This document shows positions 1 through 7,558 of a DNA stretch of 13,121 nucleotides, piece by piece. The notes under the pieces are model-generated. The model made no database searches and was not told the origin of the DNA. It worked only from the letters and a program-made list of their open reading frames with translations. The number at the start of each line of letters is the position of its first letter. Position 1 is the first letter of the stretch. Source of the DNA: Armatimonadota bacterium. GTDB taxonomy: Bacteria; Armatimonadota; Zipacnadia; Zipacnadales; FEN-943. Position numbers and translations under genes: made by a program. The stretch covers positions 1 through 13,121 of the forward strand of contig JAKORR010000120.1 of assembly GCA_029777735.1 (NCBI GenBank), in the 5' to 3' direction.

Positions 1-851
1 CGCCACTCCGCTGGAATCGCCTCGGCCCCCAGCGTGATGCCGAGGATCGAGCCCAGCGTGGCCCCTGTGCAGTCCGTGTCGCACCCACAGTTGACAGCCT
101 TGAGCAGAGCGTCGCCAAAATCTTCACCGTATAGCCAGCCGATAACGGTAAAGCCGAGGTTCTGGGGTGCATTGGTCATATGCTGCTGGCCGAACTCAGC
201 GAGCACACGTTCGCGAGCCTGCAGCCAATCGTAGCCGCGGGCATAGCTGTCGCGCGCCTGATCTACCGCACGGGCTGTACGGCTCGAGGGTGGGATCGCA
301 GCCAGACCTATGTCAATCAGAGCATCCTTGTCCTGCAGGACGAAGGCCGCGCTCTCGACGGCCGCGAAGACCAACTCGCCCCAGACACCCTCCCCCCAGT
401 GATCACGAACGGCGTCACGCCAGGCGTACTCACAGGCAATGTGTGGAGCGCCTGGAGCAATGCACGCCCAGATCTCCGAGCGGATGGGCGCGCCCATGCA
501 GTCACCGAACCAGTTATCGTAGCTGCCAGTTACGGGCGGAATCAGTCCACGCTTGGCGTTGAGGTTCGAGAAACCGTACTCACACCACGGATAAGTGATG
601 TGGTCGTGCCACTCCTGGCTGATGTGCGCCGGCGTCACGCCCAAGCCATGTTCCTCGATCGCATGCAGCCACACGAGCTGCAGGTCAAGATCGTCGTTGA
701 ACATAGGCTCGGTTGGCACAGGATCATAGAAGGTCAAATTAAGCGGTCCCTGCTTGCCCTCGTGGGGGCCGCCAAGCGTTCCGCCAATGCTCTTGCCCAG
801 CCAACAGGCATAAACCTTGCTCCGGTAAGCTTCTCGTCCTAGTGTAGCCAT
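1..851 (-). CDS. ADP-ribosylglycohydrolase family protein (3' end cut by window edge)
   Basis: Reading the minus strand from the ATG at 851 gives 283 codons with no stop before the window edge, so the C-terminus is missing. Two signatures identify the ADP-ribosylglycohydrolase (DraG/ARH) fold. The first is an N-terminal WLGKSIGGTLGGP segment followed by NDDLDLQ (N52-D53-D54). The second is a late GCDTDCTGATLGSILG segment (D258, D260, C261). In characterised members these two places carry the residues that bind the two metal ions (T-D-D and D-x-D-T). Here the first Thr is Asn and the last Thr is Cys, which points to the large uncharacterised branch of the family. The likely chemistry is hydrolysis of an N- or O-glycosidic bond to ribose; the substrate is unknown. 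A strong SD (GGGAGG, complement of 859-865) precedes the ATG. The gene starts 16 bp after the deaminase stop, so the two are probably co-transcribed. Confidence 0.88.
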   Translation of the reverse strand, partial: MATLGREAYRSKVYACWLGKSIGGTLGGPHEGKQGPLNLTFYDPVPTEPMFNDDLDLQLVWLHAIEEHGLGVTPAHISQEWHDHITYPWCEYGFSNLNAKRGLIPPVTGSYDNWFGDCMGAPIRSEIWACIAPGAPHIACEYAWRDAVRDHWGEGVWGELVFAAVESAAFVLQDKDALIDIGLAAIPPSSRTARAVDQARDSYARGYDWLQARERVLAEFGQQHMTNAPQNLGFTVIGWLYGEDFGDALLKAVNCGCDTDCTGATLGSILGITLGAEAIPAEW

Positions 852-867
852 TCGAAAGCCTCCCTTG

Positions 868-2163
868 TCATCTGACCAGGCGCGACGCGCACTCATTAGC
901 TCGTTCTACTATTTCTGCCTCGTCCAGAGTAAGCAGAGTGCGGTCGCGCATGACCGGTTCTCCATCGATGATAACATCGCGCACATCGTCGGCGCGTGCA
1001 GCATAGACGATATGAGATACTACACCATGGACAGGCTGCATGTGCAGCCCGTGCAGGCTGACGACAATAATGTCGGCCCGCATCCCTGGCTTTAGGGCGC
1101 CGATCTGATCGCCCAGGCCCAAGGCCTCGGCCGAGCCGCGGGTGGCCATCGCCAGCATCTGCGGGGCATTGATGGCCGTGGGATCGCCACTGTGTCCCTT
1201 GGCCACGACCGCACCAACCATCATCTCCTCGATCATATCGAGGTTGTTATTCGAAGCCGCACCGTCAGTCCCTAGGCCCACGACCGCCCTAGCCTCCAGC
1301 AGCCGGGCCACCGGGGCAAAGCCACTGGCCAGCTTCATGTTGCTGGTTGGACAGTGAACCACACCGACGCGGCGATGGGCGAGGATCTCGATGTCTTCGT
1401 CGGTGAGATGTACACAGTGGGGTGCAACGGTAGGAGTCTCGAAGATGCCCAGCCTCTCCAGATGTCTCACCGGCGTTGCGCCATGCTCCTTCAACGAATC
1501 CTCGACTTCGTGACGCGTCTCAGCCAGGTGGATGTGAAGGCGCACACCCAGCTCGCCAGCGGCCTGCGCCATGCGCTTGAGCAGCGAGTCGGGGCAGGTA
1601 TAGGGCGCGTGTGGTGCCAGCATCGGGATCAGGCGCGGGTGGGCCTTGACCTTCATCTGCGAGACCAGCTCGATCGCGTCACGCAGCAGATCCTCGGCCG
1701 TGGGCAGCATCCCGAGCATCACGCCCGAAATGCAGCCTCGGATACCGCTCTTCTGCACGGCGTCGGCCACGGCGCGTGGATAGTGATACATGTCGTTGAA
1801 GGTTGTGACACCGCCACGGATCATCTCCGCTATACCCAGCAGGGCACCCCAGTAGACGTCCTCAGGCGTGAGCTTCATCTCAGCCGGCCAGATCTTGCGC
1901 TCAAGCCACTCCTGAAGGGCCATGTCGTCGGCATAGCCTCGCAAGAGAGTCATGGACACGTGGGTATGCGCGTTCACCAGTCCGGGCATCACGACACAGC
2001 CAGAGGTATCGATGATCTGATCACCGGGCTCTACGGCAGGGCCAGGCATGGGACCCACGTAGGCGATTCTATTCCCTTCGACGATCACTATGCCGCGGTG
2101 GATAACGGCATCTGCCGGGTCCAGGGGCAACACAGTGCCATGCTCAAGACGGAGCCGGGCCAT
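868..2163 (-). CDS. mtaD: 5-methylthioadenosine/S-adenosylhomocysteine deaminase-type amidohydrolase
   Basis: A 431-residue metal-dependent hydrolase of the TRZ/ATZ/MtaD group, which hydrolytically deaminates MTA or SAH (and often adenosine) to the inosyl compound in the cytosol. Metal-site motifs are in the expected order: PGLVNAHTH (H66, H68), APHAPYTC (H185), LHIHLAET (H210, H212, E215) and GTDGAASNNNLDM (D300). HCPTSNMKLASG (270-281), typical of the MtaD branch, lies between. The N-terminal 55 residues form the usual beta-sandwich cap. The frame is open 24 codons further upstream, but the ATG at 2163 is preferred: an AAAGGAG SD (complement of 2170-2176) lies 6 nt upstream, the protein then begins at the family's usual point, and the longer version would start upstream of the promoter's -10 box. 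Exact substrate (MTA, SAH or another aminopurine nucleoside) cannot be fixed from sequence. It is the first gene of a pair with the ADP-ribosylglycohydrolase relative, suggesting nucleoside or nucleotide repair/salvage. Confidence 0.88.
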   Translation of the reverse strand: MARLRLEHGTVLPLDPADAVIHRGIVIVEGNRIAYVGPMPGPAVEPGDQIIDTSGCVVMPGLVNAHTHVSMTLLRGYADDMALQEWLERKIWPAEMKLTPEDVYWGALLGIAEMIRGGVTTFNDMYHYPRAVADAVQKSGIRGCISGVMLGMLPTAEDLLRDAIELVSQMKVKAHPRLIPMLAPHAPYTCPDSLLKRMAQAAGELGVRLHIHLAETRHEVEDSLKEHGATPVRHLERLGIFETPTVAPHCVHLTDEDIEILAHRRVGVVHCPTSNMKLASGFAPVARLLEARAVVGLGTDGAASNNNLDMIEEMMVGAVVAKGHSGDPTAINAPQMLAMATRGSAEALGLGDQIGALKPGMRADIIVVSLHGLHMQPVHGVVSHIVYAARADDVRDVIIDGEPVMRDRTLLTLDEAEIVERANECASRLVR

Positions 2164-2194
2164 AGTTATCTCCTTTTGGTTGGGAAACAGAGCG

Positions 2195-2225
2195 ATTATA
2201 GCACCGATTGTCAGACCCTCCGCAA
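2195..2225 (-). promoter_or_regulatory. Sigma-70-type promoter of the mtaD-like operon (extended -10)
   Basis: On the minus strand a perfect TATAAT (complement of 2195-2200) is preceded directly by TGC, giving a TGn extended -10. A possible weak -35, TTGCGG (complement of 2220-2225), lies 19 bp further upstream; this spacing is long, but extended -10 promoters tolerate poor -35 boxes. Transcription would begin near 2188 and leave a leader of about 25 nt that includes the AAAGGAG ribosome binding site. This position is also why the downstream ATG at 2163 is favoured as the start. Confidence 0.6.
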
Positions 2226-2397
2226 GGCGGGACATGATCCTAGAAGCGTTCCCGGCAGCACAGTGGTCTCCTGGGGCGGAGGCCCACGTATGCGCTCTGC
2301 TCTTATCCCGGACGCAGTCTTAGGCCGCAGGCTGGCTTCGGCTGGACGCTGAGGGTCAGCCGCGATCTGCCCAAGCCGGCGAAACAGGTATTTGTGC

Positions 2398-2427
2398 TTG
2401 CGGCTCGTGGCATGATTCCGGTAAAAT
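2398..2427 (+). promoter_or_regulatory. Candidate promoter of the homocitrate synthase-like gene
   Basis: TTGCGG (2398-2403) and TAAAAT (2422-2427) are separated by 18 bp, an acceptable sigma-70 arrangement with a five-of-six -10 box. Transcription would start near 2434, giving a leader of about 60 nt before the first candidate start codon. No clear operator or leader hairpin was seen. Confidence 0.4.
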
Positions 2428-2494
2428 CGTTTAAACGGGCGCTGGCCTGGACGAACCGGACAGGCCGAACCAAATCCTTCTGTTCTTTGAGTAG

Positions 2495-3748
2495 GTGGTG
2501 GAGTTGCCTAAGATCCAGATTATTGACGTGACAAATAGAGACGGGGACCAGACAGCCCGGATAATTCTCAGCAAGCTCCAGAAGACGGTCCTGAACTGGC
2601 TTCTGGACCAGATGGGCGTATATCAGTCGGAGATGGGGTTCCCGCTGAGCCCACACGAAAGGCGCTACATCAACGCCAATATCGCGCTTACCACCGACTG
2701 CAATGGCCACGGCCCGCTCATCAAGCGCACGCAGTTAAGTGGTTGGTCGCGAGCACTGGCCTCGGATGTAGAAAAGGCCCTCGAGCGCACAAATCTGAGA
2801 CACCTCAACCTGTCGATATCGACGTCGGAGCAGATGCTGCAGTGGAAGTTCCGAGGCAAATTCTCGCGTCAGGACATCATCACGATGACAGTGGAAGCAA
2901 CCCGCGCGGCAATCCAAGGGGGCGTCGAGACGGTCGGCGTCAACGCCGAGGACGCTTCGCGTACCTCGTTGGACTTCCTCATCGAGTTCGCCCAAGCCGG
3001 CAAAGAGGCTGGCGCCGCAAGGTTCCGCTACTGCGATACCTTGGGCCACGATGACCCCGAAACCATTGTACAACGCATGCGCACCATCGCGCGCGAGACT
3101 CAGATGCCCATCGAGCTCCACTGCCACAACGACTTGGGCTTGGCGGTGGCCAACTCCTGTGCCGGCGCCGTGGCCGTGTGTGAGGAAGGCCAGGACGCGT
3201 ACATCAACACGACGGTGAACGGCATCGGGGAGCGGGCGGGCAATGCTGACCTGCTCTCCTGCCTGCTGGCGCTCAAATACTCGTCGCGCTGGGGCCAGCT
3301 TAACCTGCTCGACACGGCCATCGACCTGCGCCACTCCTGGCGTCTGGCCAATTATGTCGCAAACGCCTTTGGGGTACCCATTCCCTTGACGCTTCCAGGT
3401 GTTGGTGGCAATGCCTTTGCACACGAGTCGGGCATTCACGCCGATGGCGCACTCAAGGACCGCCACAACTACGAACTGTACGATCTCGAGACCCTAGGCC
3501 GCGGCGAACGCGAGGAGATCAACACAGGTCGCATGATTCTCACCGGCGCGCACGGCGGCGTGGCTGGTCTCGAGTACGTATACGCGCAGATGGACCTGGG
3601 CTTCCGCGACGATGAACACCGGCGGGAGACTCTAAACTTGGTCCAGTACGCGAACCTGGCCAACCAAGCTCCTCTGACTCAAGAAGAGCTCTGGCTCATC
3701 TACCATTATCCGGAGCAGATCCGCGAGATTCTCACTCTTACGCCGTGA
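2495..3748 (+). CDS. Homocitrate synthase / isopropylmalate synthase-like (HMGL family) protein
   Basis: A 417-residue acyl-CoA-dependent Claisen-type synthase with the HMGL TIM-barrel. Visible features are the N-terminal DVTNRDGDQ (R15-D16: catalytic Arg and metal-binding Asp), VGVNAEDASR, the metal pair H209-C-H211-N-D in ELHCHNDLG, GIGERAGN (243-250), and HESGIHADG (310-318), which aligns with the catalytic His region of LeuA/NifV enzymes. The AEDASR motif and the lack of the roughly 100-residue LeuA regulatory domain favour a homocitrate synthase/NifV-like assignment over true LeuA, with citramalate synthase as an alternative. The usual DTTLRDGEQ is altered to DVTNRDGDQ, so it is a divergent member. 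The start is uncertain: a TAG stop sits immediately upstream (2492-2494), leaving GTG 2495, GTG 2498, or TTG 2504; the last has AGGTG 6 nt upstream. No nif, lysine or leucine partner genes are present, so the pathway is open. Confidence 0.82.
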   Translation: MVELPKIQIIDVTNRDGDQTARIILSKLQKTVLNWLLDQMGVYQSEMGFPLSPHERRYINANIALTTDCNGHGPLIKRTQLSGWSRALASDVEKALERTNLRHLNLSISTSEQMLQWKFRGKFSRQDIITMTVEATRAAIQGGVETVGVNAEDASRTSLDFLIEFAQAGKEAGAARFRYCDTLGHDDPETIVQRMRTIARETQMPIELHCHNDLGLAVANSCAGAVAVCEEGQDAYINTTVNGIGERAGNADLLSCLLALKYSSRWGQLNLLDTAIDLRHSWRLANYVANAFGVPIPLTLPGVGGNAFAHESGIHADGALKDRHNYELYDLETLGRGEREEINTGRMILTGAHGGVAGLEYVYAQMDLGFRDDEHRRETLNLVQYANLANQAPLTQEELWLIYHYPEQIREILTLTP

Positions 3749-4029
3749 GGGACCGGGCGACACAAGCACGGCACTTCTTGTCCCTGACCGACACAGGGGG
3801 TCGTGTTTGGTTTCGTTTGCTGGTTAGCGATGGGCAGACCTTGATCGAACCTGGGAAGGGCCGGCGTTGGTTCAATCCTGACAGGCGGTTGACGGCCCAA
3901 GTCGTGAGGTTAAGCTCCTGGTCCCCCCTTGAGAACTTTGCTTCAGGAGGACGGCGGGTGTTGGAGGCGTCCGTAGGCATAACGGGCTGCGTTTAGCCAG
4001 ATCGAGGCCGTTACCATGGAGGTCTTCTG
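3749..4029. other. Intergenic gap with no convincing gene
   Basis: The 281 bp between the synthase stop and the M42 peptidase start show no gene I can support. A short open frame from a GTG overlapping the synthase stop (to 3996) has low-complexity composition, no SD and no recognisable family. Weak inverted repeats around 3762-3800 (ACAAG/CTTGT) lack a following T-run, so I do not call a terminator. A weak promoter is listed separately. Confidence 0.5.
3889..3916 (+). promoter_or_regulatory. Weak candidate promoter for the M42 peptidase operon
   Basis: TTGACG (3889-3894, five of six matches to the -35 consensus) is followed after 16 bp by TAAGCT (3911-3916), a poor -10 with three of six matches. 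It is the best pairing I found in the gap, but the -10 is weak, so transcription may instead come by read-through or from a site not recognised by eye. Confidence 0.2.
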
Positions 4030-5091
4030 ATGCGCAAGGAGTCAGTACAGTTTCTCCGTGACATCATCGCCGCACCATCACCGTCAGGCTATGAACAACC
4101 CGCACAGCGCGTTGTGCGCCAGCGCATGGATTCCTTTGCCGACGAGATAAGAACCGACTTGCACGGCAATCTGATCGTGGTGAAGAACCCTGCAGGATCT
4201 CCTCGCGTCATGCTGGCTGGCCATATTGACCAAATCGGCATGATGGTCGTGCATATAACGGACGACGGATACCTGCGGCTGCAGCCCATTGGTGGCATCG
4301 ATACCGTACATCTGGTCGGCGCCAGGGTCTGGGTCCACACTAAGTCGGGACCGATTCCCGGCATCATAGGCCGTACGGCGATTCACTTGCTCCCAGCTGA
4401 GCAGCGTGGCAAGGCCCCTGAGATTCACGATCTCTGGGTGGATCTCGGGGTTAGCGACAGGAAGGCCGCCGAGAAACTCGTGCGGATCGGCGATCCGGTG
4501 ACCTGGCAGGATGGCTGGCTTGAGCTACAGGGCGGTCTGGTAGCGGCGGCAGGCTTTGACGACAAGGTTGGCGCCTTCGTCGCTATGGAGGCCCTGCGCC
4601 TCGCCGCCCAGAGAAAGCTCTCCTGCGCGCTGTACGCCGTGTCCACGGTGCAGGAGGAGATAGGCCTGCGGGGCGCCCAGACTAGCGCCTTCGGCATCGA
4701 TCCGCTTGTCGGCATCGCCATTGATGTGGGCCACGCCACCGACTACCCGGGCTCCTCCAAGGATCGACAGGGCGATGTCCGCCTGGGCAAGGGCCCGATC
4801 ATCGCGCGCGGCGCCAACATCAACCCAGTGGTGTTTGACCTGCTGGTAAGGGTTGCGGAGAAGGAGAAAATCCCCTACCAGCTCGAGGGCGCGCCCCGGG
4901 CTACCGGAACCGATGCCAATGTCATACAGGTGACCCGTGCCGGCGTCGCTGCCGGGCTGGTGAGCATCCCAAACAGGTACATGCACTCGGCGGTGGAGGT
5001 CGTCGCACTCAACGACCTAGAGAATACCGCCAAGCTGATAGCCGCCGCTGTGGCCGCCATAACGCCTGATATGAACTTCACGCCAGTCTAG
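4030..5091 (+). CDS. M42 family metallo-aminopeptidase (glutamyl aminopeptidase/endoglucanase-like)
   Basis: A 353-residue cytosolic dinuclear-zinc aminopeptidase of the M42 (PepA/FrvX/CelM, TET-like) family, which typically forms large oligomers and trims peptides from the N-terminus. The metal and catalytic set is complete and in order: H65 in LAGHIDQIG, bridging D177 in GFDDKVG, catalytic base E209 and ligand E210 in VQEEIGLRGA, D232 in AIDVGHATD, and H319 in YMHSAVEVV. Length matches the family (about 340-360). SPSGYE (17-22) near the N-terminus is also typical. The ATG at 4030 has a TGGAGGT SD about 7 nt upstream. Substrate preference cannot be told; CelM-like 'endoglucanase' names in this family are generally considered misannotations. 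The next gene follows after 65 bp on the same strand, so they probably share a transcript. Confidence 0.92.
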   Translation: MRKESVQFLRDIIAAPSPSGYEQPAQRVVRQRMDSFADEIRTDLHGNLIVVKNPAGSPRVMLAGHIDQIGMMVVHITDDGYLRLQPIGGIDTVHLVGARVWVHTKSGPIPGIIGRTAIHLLPAEQRGKAPEIHDLWVDLGVSDRKAAEKLVRIGDPVTWQDGWLELQGGLVAAAGFDDKVGAFVAMEALRLAAQRKLSCALYAVSTVQEEIGLRGAQTSAFGIDPLVGIAIDVGHATDYPGSSKDRQGDVRLGKGPIIARGANINPVVFDLLVRVAEKEKIPYQLEGAPRATGTDANVIQVTRAGVAAGLVSIPNRYMHSAVEVVALNDLENTAKLIAAAVAAITPDMNFTPV

Positions 5092-5156
5092 TCCCATGAG
5101 CTCGGCCGTGTCCGCGGTAAGAGGCGAGAGCGACCAGCATCTAAGGAGGCATAGCC

Positions 5157-6146
5157 ATGGACACAACGCCACGTTTAGCCACTTTCGTGCCCCTGCGGGA
5201 CTGGTGCGCGGGTGCTGAGAGCGAGCTTGGACTGCTGGTGGGCGACAGGATTGTCCGCCCGGACGGGCTGTTTAGCTTGGCCGCGATTGAGCCCAAGGTA
5301 AGCGAGCCGATTCGGCGTGTGGAGATGGCACTAGGATCGGAGCCCTACCTGGACGCCTTCCGCGAGGCCCTCGCCTGGCTGGCTAACTCCGACGATACGA
5401 CGCTTCTGCAGGTAAGCCTGCGGCGCGACGAGGTCAAGCTTCTGGCGCCCGTACCCAAGCCTGCCAAAGTCTTTGCTCTGGCTGGCAACTACATGGAGCA
5501 CATCCATGAAAGCACGCAGAAGAACCTGCAGTCCATCATCTCGAAGGCCGACAGCGCGACGCCACGCGTGTTCATGAAGCCGCCGTCGGTGACTGTCTGC
5601 GGCGACGGCGACCCGATACTGCTGGGGTCCTCCAGCCGTTCGCCCGATTATGAGGCCGAAATGGCCCTCATCATCGGCCGCGCAGGCCGCTTCCTCGACC
5701 CCGACGAGGCCGCTGGGCACGTCGCGGCCGTCACCTGCTTCAACGACATCTCGGAGCGCGAGCTAAAGATTTGGGAGCGCCCCGAGACCCGCGAGTGGGA
5801 CAAGTTCTTTGACTGGCTCAACGGTAAGTGGTTCGACAATGGGGCGCCGATGGGGCCCTGCGCCGTGCCCGTGGCTGACCTAGACGACATCCACAACCTG
5901 AGGATCCGCCTGTGGCTCAACGGAGAACTTAAGCAGGACGCAACCACGGCGCAGATGATCTTCAAGGCCGGCGAGATCGTGTCGTACATTTCGCAAATCT
6001 GCACACTGGAGCCCGGCGATATCATCGCCACGGGCACGCCGTCGGGAGTAGGCCACGCACAGGGGATCCGTCTCAAGGACGGCGACGTAGTAGAAATAGA
6101 GCTGGAGAAGGTTGGGCGCCTCACGAATCCTGTTCGGCAGTTGTGA
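5157..6146 (+). CDS. Fumarylacetoacetate hydrolase (FAH) family protein
   Basis: A 329-residue enzyme of the FAH/HpaG superfamily, which uses a divalent metal to hydrolyse or isomerise beta-diketo or enol acids in breakdown of aromatic and related compounds. The catalytic domain starts near residue 100 with VFALAGNYMEHIHE. FMKPPSVTVCGDGDPI follows, then the metal ligands E166 and E168 in PDYEAEMALIIGR and D197 in CFNDISERE. The C-terminal ATGTPSGVG turn is a family hallmark. The first 100 residues form the usual N-terminal subdomain. Possible activities include 2-hydroxyhepta-2,4-diene-1,7-dioate isomerase, acylpyruvate hydrolase and 2,4-diketo-3-deoxy-acid hydrolase; sequence alone does not decide. 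The ATG at 5157 has an excellent AAGGAGG SD (5143-5149) 7 nt upstream. The gene is probably co-transcribed with the M42 peptidase and converges on the minus-strand operon with only 23 bp between the stops. Confidence 0.9.
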   Translation: MDTTPRLATFVPLRDWCAGAESELGLLVGDRIVRPDGLFSLAAIEPKVSEPIRRVEMALGSEPYLDAFREALAWLANSDDTTLLQVSLRRDEVKLLAPVPKPAKVFALAGNYMEHIHESTQKNLQSIISKADSATPRVFMKPPSVTVCGDGDPILLGSSSRSPDYEAEMALIIGRAGRFLDPDEAAGHVAAVTCFNDISERELKIWERPETREWDKFFDWLNGKWFDNGAPMGPCAVPVADLDDIHNLRIRLWLNGELKQDATTAQMIFKAGEIVSYISQICTLEPGDIIATGTPSGVGHAQGIRLKDGDVVEIELEKVGRLTNPVRQL

Positions 6147-6169
6147 GCGCGGGGCCTCGCCTGGAACCA

Positions 6170-7558
6170 TCAAGGTGCTGGACTGAAGGGAAAGACTGGC
6201 GACGTCAGCCCCGCCAGACTTAGCAAGGGTGGGCCCAGTGCCAACAGCACGAACAGACCCAGACCCAGTACCGCCAGCACGGTGCGTCGTGGCCATATCC
6301 ATGGACGCGCCAAGAACAGCCCTAGAACAGCACTCGCGGGCAGAAAGTAGCGCGCCTGCGCCTGGTAGAACACGGCATTGAAGCGCAGGAACAACGCCAC
6401 AGTGAGAACCAAATGCAGAGCCAGCAGTGCCCAGGTCTGCCGTGGCCAAGGCCGCAACGCCTCCGGCCGGACCAGTAGTTTCGCCAGCCCCAGCCCCAGC
6501 GCCAGAGCCCACCATGCACCGCCCAGTAGGTAATACCACGCAGGCAGCCACAGATTCGCCTGCCCCAACACTCCCCAGAAAGACAGCGCCGTCTGCCAAG
6601 CCACCAGTCCGTAATACTGCAGGCCCGTGAAGCCGTGCTGGAGGAAGTACTCCGGCGTGGCGCGGTCCTGCGTGAAGATGCGTTGGAAAACCGCCATAGC
6701 CATGGGGTCACCGTAGAGGATTGTATTGCGGGTCGCCCAAGGGCCCCACAATAGCACCACCCCGCCGAGGAAGGCCCCCAAGCCCACCAACAGGTCGCGG
6801 TTCGGCGCGTCGGAGAAACGTGCCGCCAGGTACAACGCCGCCATCCCGACGAGAACCAGCGGCAGGGCGCTCGACTTGACAAGCATAGCCACACCAACGA
6901 GCAGGCCGGTGAGGAAAGCTCCTCGTGCCGACGGCCGGTCCTGCGCCAACCGACAGGCCCAAAGCAGCGCCAGCAAACTGGATAGCTCGGCCGCCGGATC
7001 GTTGCTAACTCCCGCACAGGCCACCACGCGCGCTGGCCACAGTGCGGCAATGACCGTAGCCGCTGCCGCTCCCAACGCAGATGCCGGGAGGGCTAACAAA
7101 GCCAGACGCCAGATCAGCACCACCGACACAGCCCCCAAGGCCACGCTAGCCAGGCGCAGCACGACGATTGCGGTGGCTCTGCCTGCCACACCCGCCACCA
7201 GGTACAGCGGCGACAGTGCCACGTAGTACAGCGGAGGCTGGTGCGCCTCGTAGTTGCCGGTGCCCGAAGTGAAGACCGGCAAGCGCCAGGCAGTCGTCAG
7301 CTCGTCGAAGTAGGCCATGTGAGCACTCTCGTCTGGCGGACTGACGCGCGCCTGTGCTGGGGTGCCCAGGTCCATGGGCTGCGTCAACGCGAGCAGCCCT
7401 GCAAGTGCCACGTACACGCCTACCACCGACAACAGGACCCAGCGCAGTGGCATGGTTGGCCGGGCATCGAGTGTCGCACTCTGAGACTCTGGCTGCATTC
7501 CTCGCTCGGACTGCTCCCTCGTATCCTTCCCCTCGCGGCGTTCGCGGTTCCTGTTCAC
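6170..7558 (-). CDS. GT39-type (GT-C fold) integral membrane glycosyltransferase, last gene of operon
   Basis: A 462-residue multi-pass membrane protein rich in Leu, Ala and Trp with about ten predicted transmembrane helices, the first at roughly 38-58. The segment after helix 1 has SPPDESAH (73-80; acidic D76-E77), and then EAHQPPLYY (104-112), the pair of motifs seen in the first extracytoplasmic loop of GT-C enzymes such as PMT/ArnT and the DUF2142 group. Those enzymes transfer a sugar from a polyprenyl-phosphate donor to a protein, lipid or glycan on the outer face of the membrane. The start is GTG at 7558, whose GTGA overlaps the stop of the preceding gene by 4 bp, implying coupled translation. 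The first 35 residues are charged and hydrophilic, so ATG 7498 (M21) or 7453 (M36) are alternatives. Donor and acceptor are unknown. Confidence 0.8.
   Translation of the reverse strand: MNRNRERREGKDTREQSERGMQPESQSATLDARPTMPLRWVLLSVVGVYVALAGLLALTQPMDLGTPAQARVSPPDESAHMAYFDELTTAWRLPVFTSGTGNYEAHQPPLYYVALSPLYLVAGVAGRATAIVVLRLASVALGAVSVVLIWRLALLALPASALGAAAATVIAALWPARVVACAGVSNDPAAELSSLLALLWACRLAQDRPSARGAFLTGLLVGVAMLVKSSALPLVLVGMAALYLAARFSDAPNRDLLVGLGAFLGGVVLLWGPWATRNTILYGDPMAMAVFQRIFTQDRATPEYFLQHGFTGLQYYGLVAWQTALSFWGVLGQANLWLPAWYYLLGGAWWALALGLGLAKLLVRPEALRPWPRQTWALLALHLVLTVALFLRFNAVFYQAQARYFLPASAVLGLFLARPWIWPRRTVLAVLGLGLFVLLALGPPLLSLAGLTSPVFPFSPAP

Larger units (their letters stand above)
2164..2494. 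other. Divergent intergenic region between mtaD-like and synthase genes
   Basis: This 331-bp stretch separates two genes pointing away from each other and holds no convincing gene. It contains one good minus-strand promoter near its left end and one weaker plus-strand promoter near its right end, both listed separately. I found no tRNA, riboswitch or strong terminator. The two candidate -35 boxes are the same hexamer (TTGCGG), one on each strand. Confidence 0.6.

Noticed and set aside
180..842. A 220-codon plus-strand open frame
   Set aside because: It is antisense to the ADP-ribosylglycohydrolase gene, has no family resemblance, and the minus-strand frame carries the full NDD and DTD motifs with a strong SD.
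1354..2352. A 332-codon plus-strand open frame
   Set aside because: It mirrors the MtaD-like gene on the other strand; its His- and Arg-rich composition is typical of a shadow of a high-GC gene.
2735..3466. A 243-codon minus-strand open frame
   Set aside because: Antisense to the homocitrate synthase-like gene, which has all its catalytic motifs; no SD and no known family.
3762..3800. Possible terminator after the synthase gene
   Set aside because: Only a five-base ACAAG/CTTGT stem with a large loop and no following T-run.
3866..3889. A tRNA-like T-arm (GTTGG, TTCAATC, CTGAC)
   Set aside because: The would-be acceptor strand AGGCGGT has no complementary ACCGCCT at the right distance upstream and no convincing anticodon arm is present.
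6147..6169. Bidirectional terminator between convergent genes
   Set aside because: The 23-bp gap has GC-rich sequence but no stable stem with a T-run on either strand.
5880..6599. A minus-strand open frame spanning the end of the FAH gene and the end of the second glycosyltransferase
   Set aside because: It crosses two supported genes, has Gly/Ala-rich low-complexity sequence and no recognisable domain.
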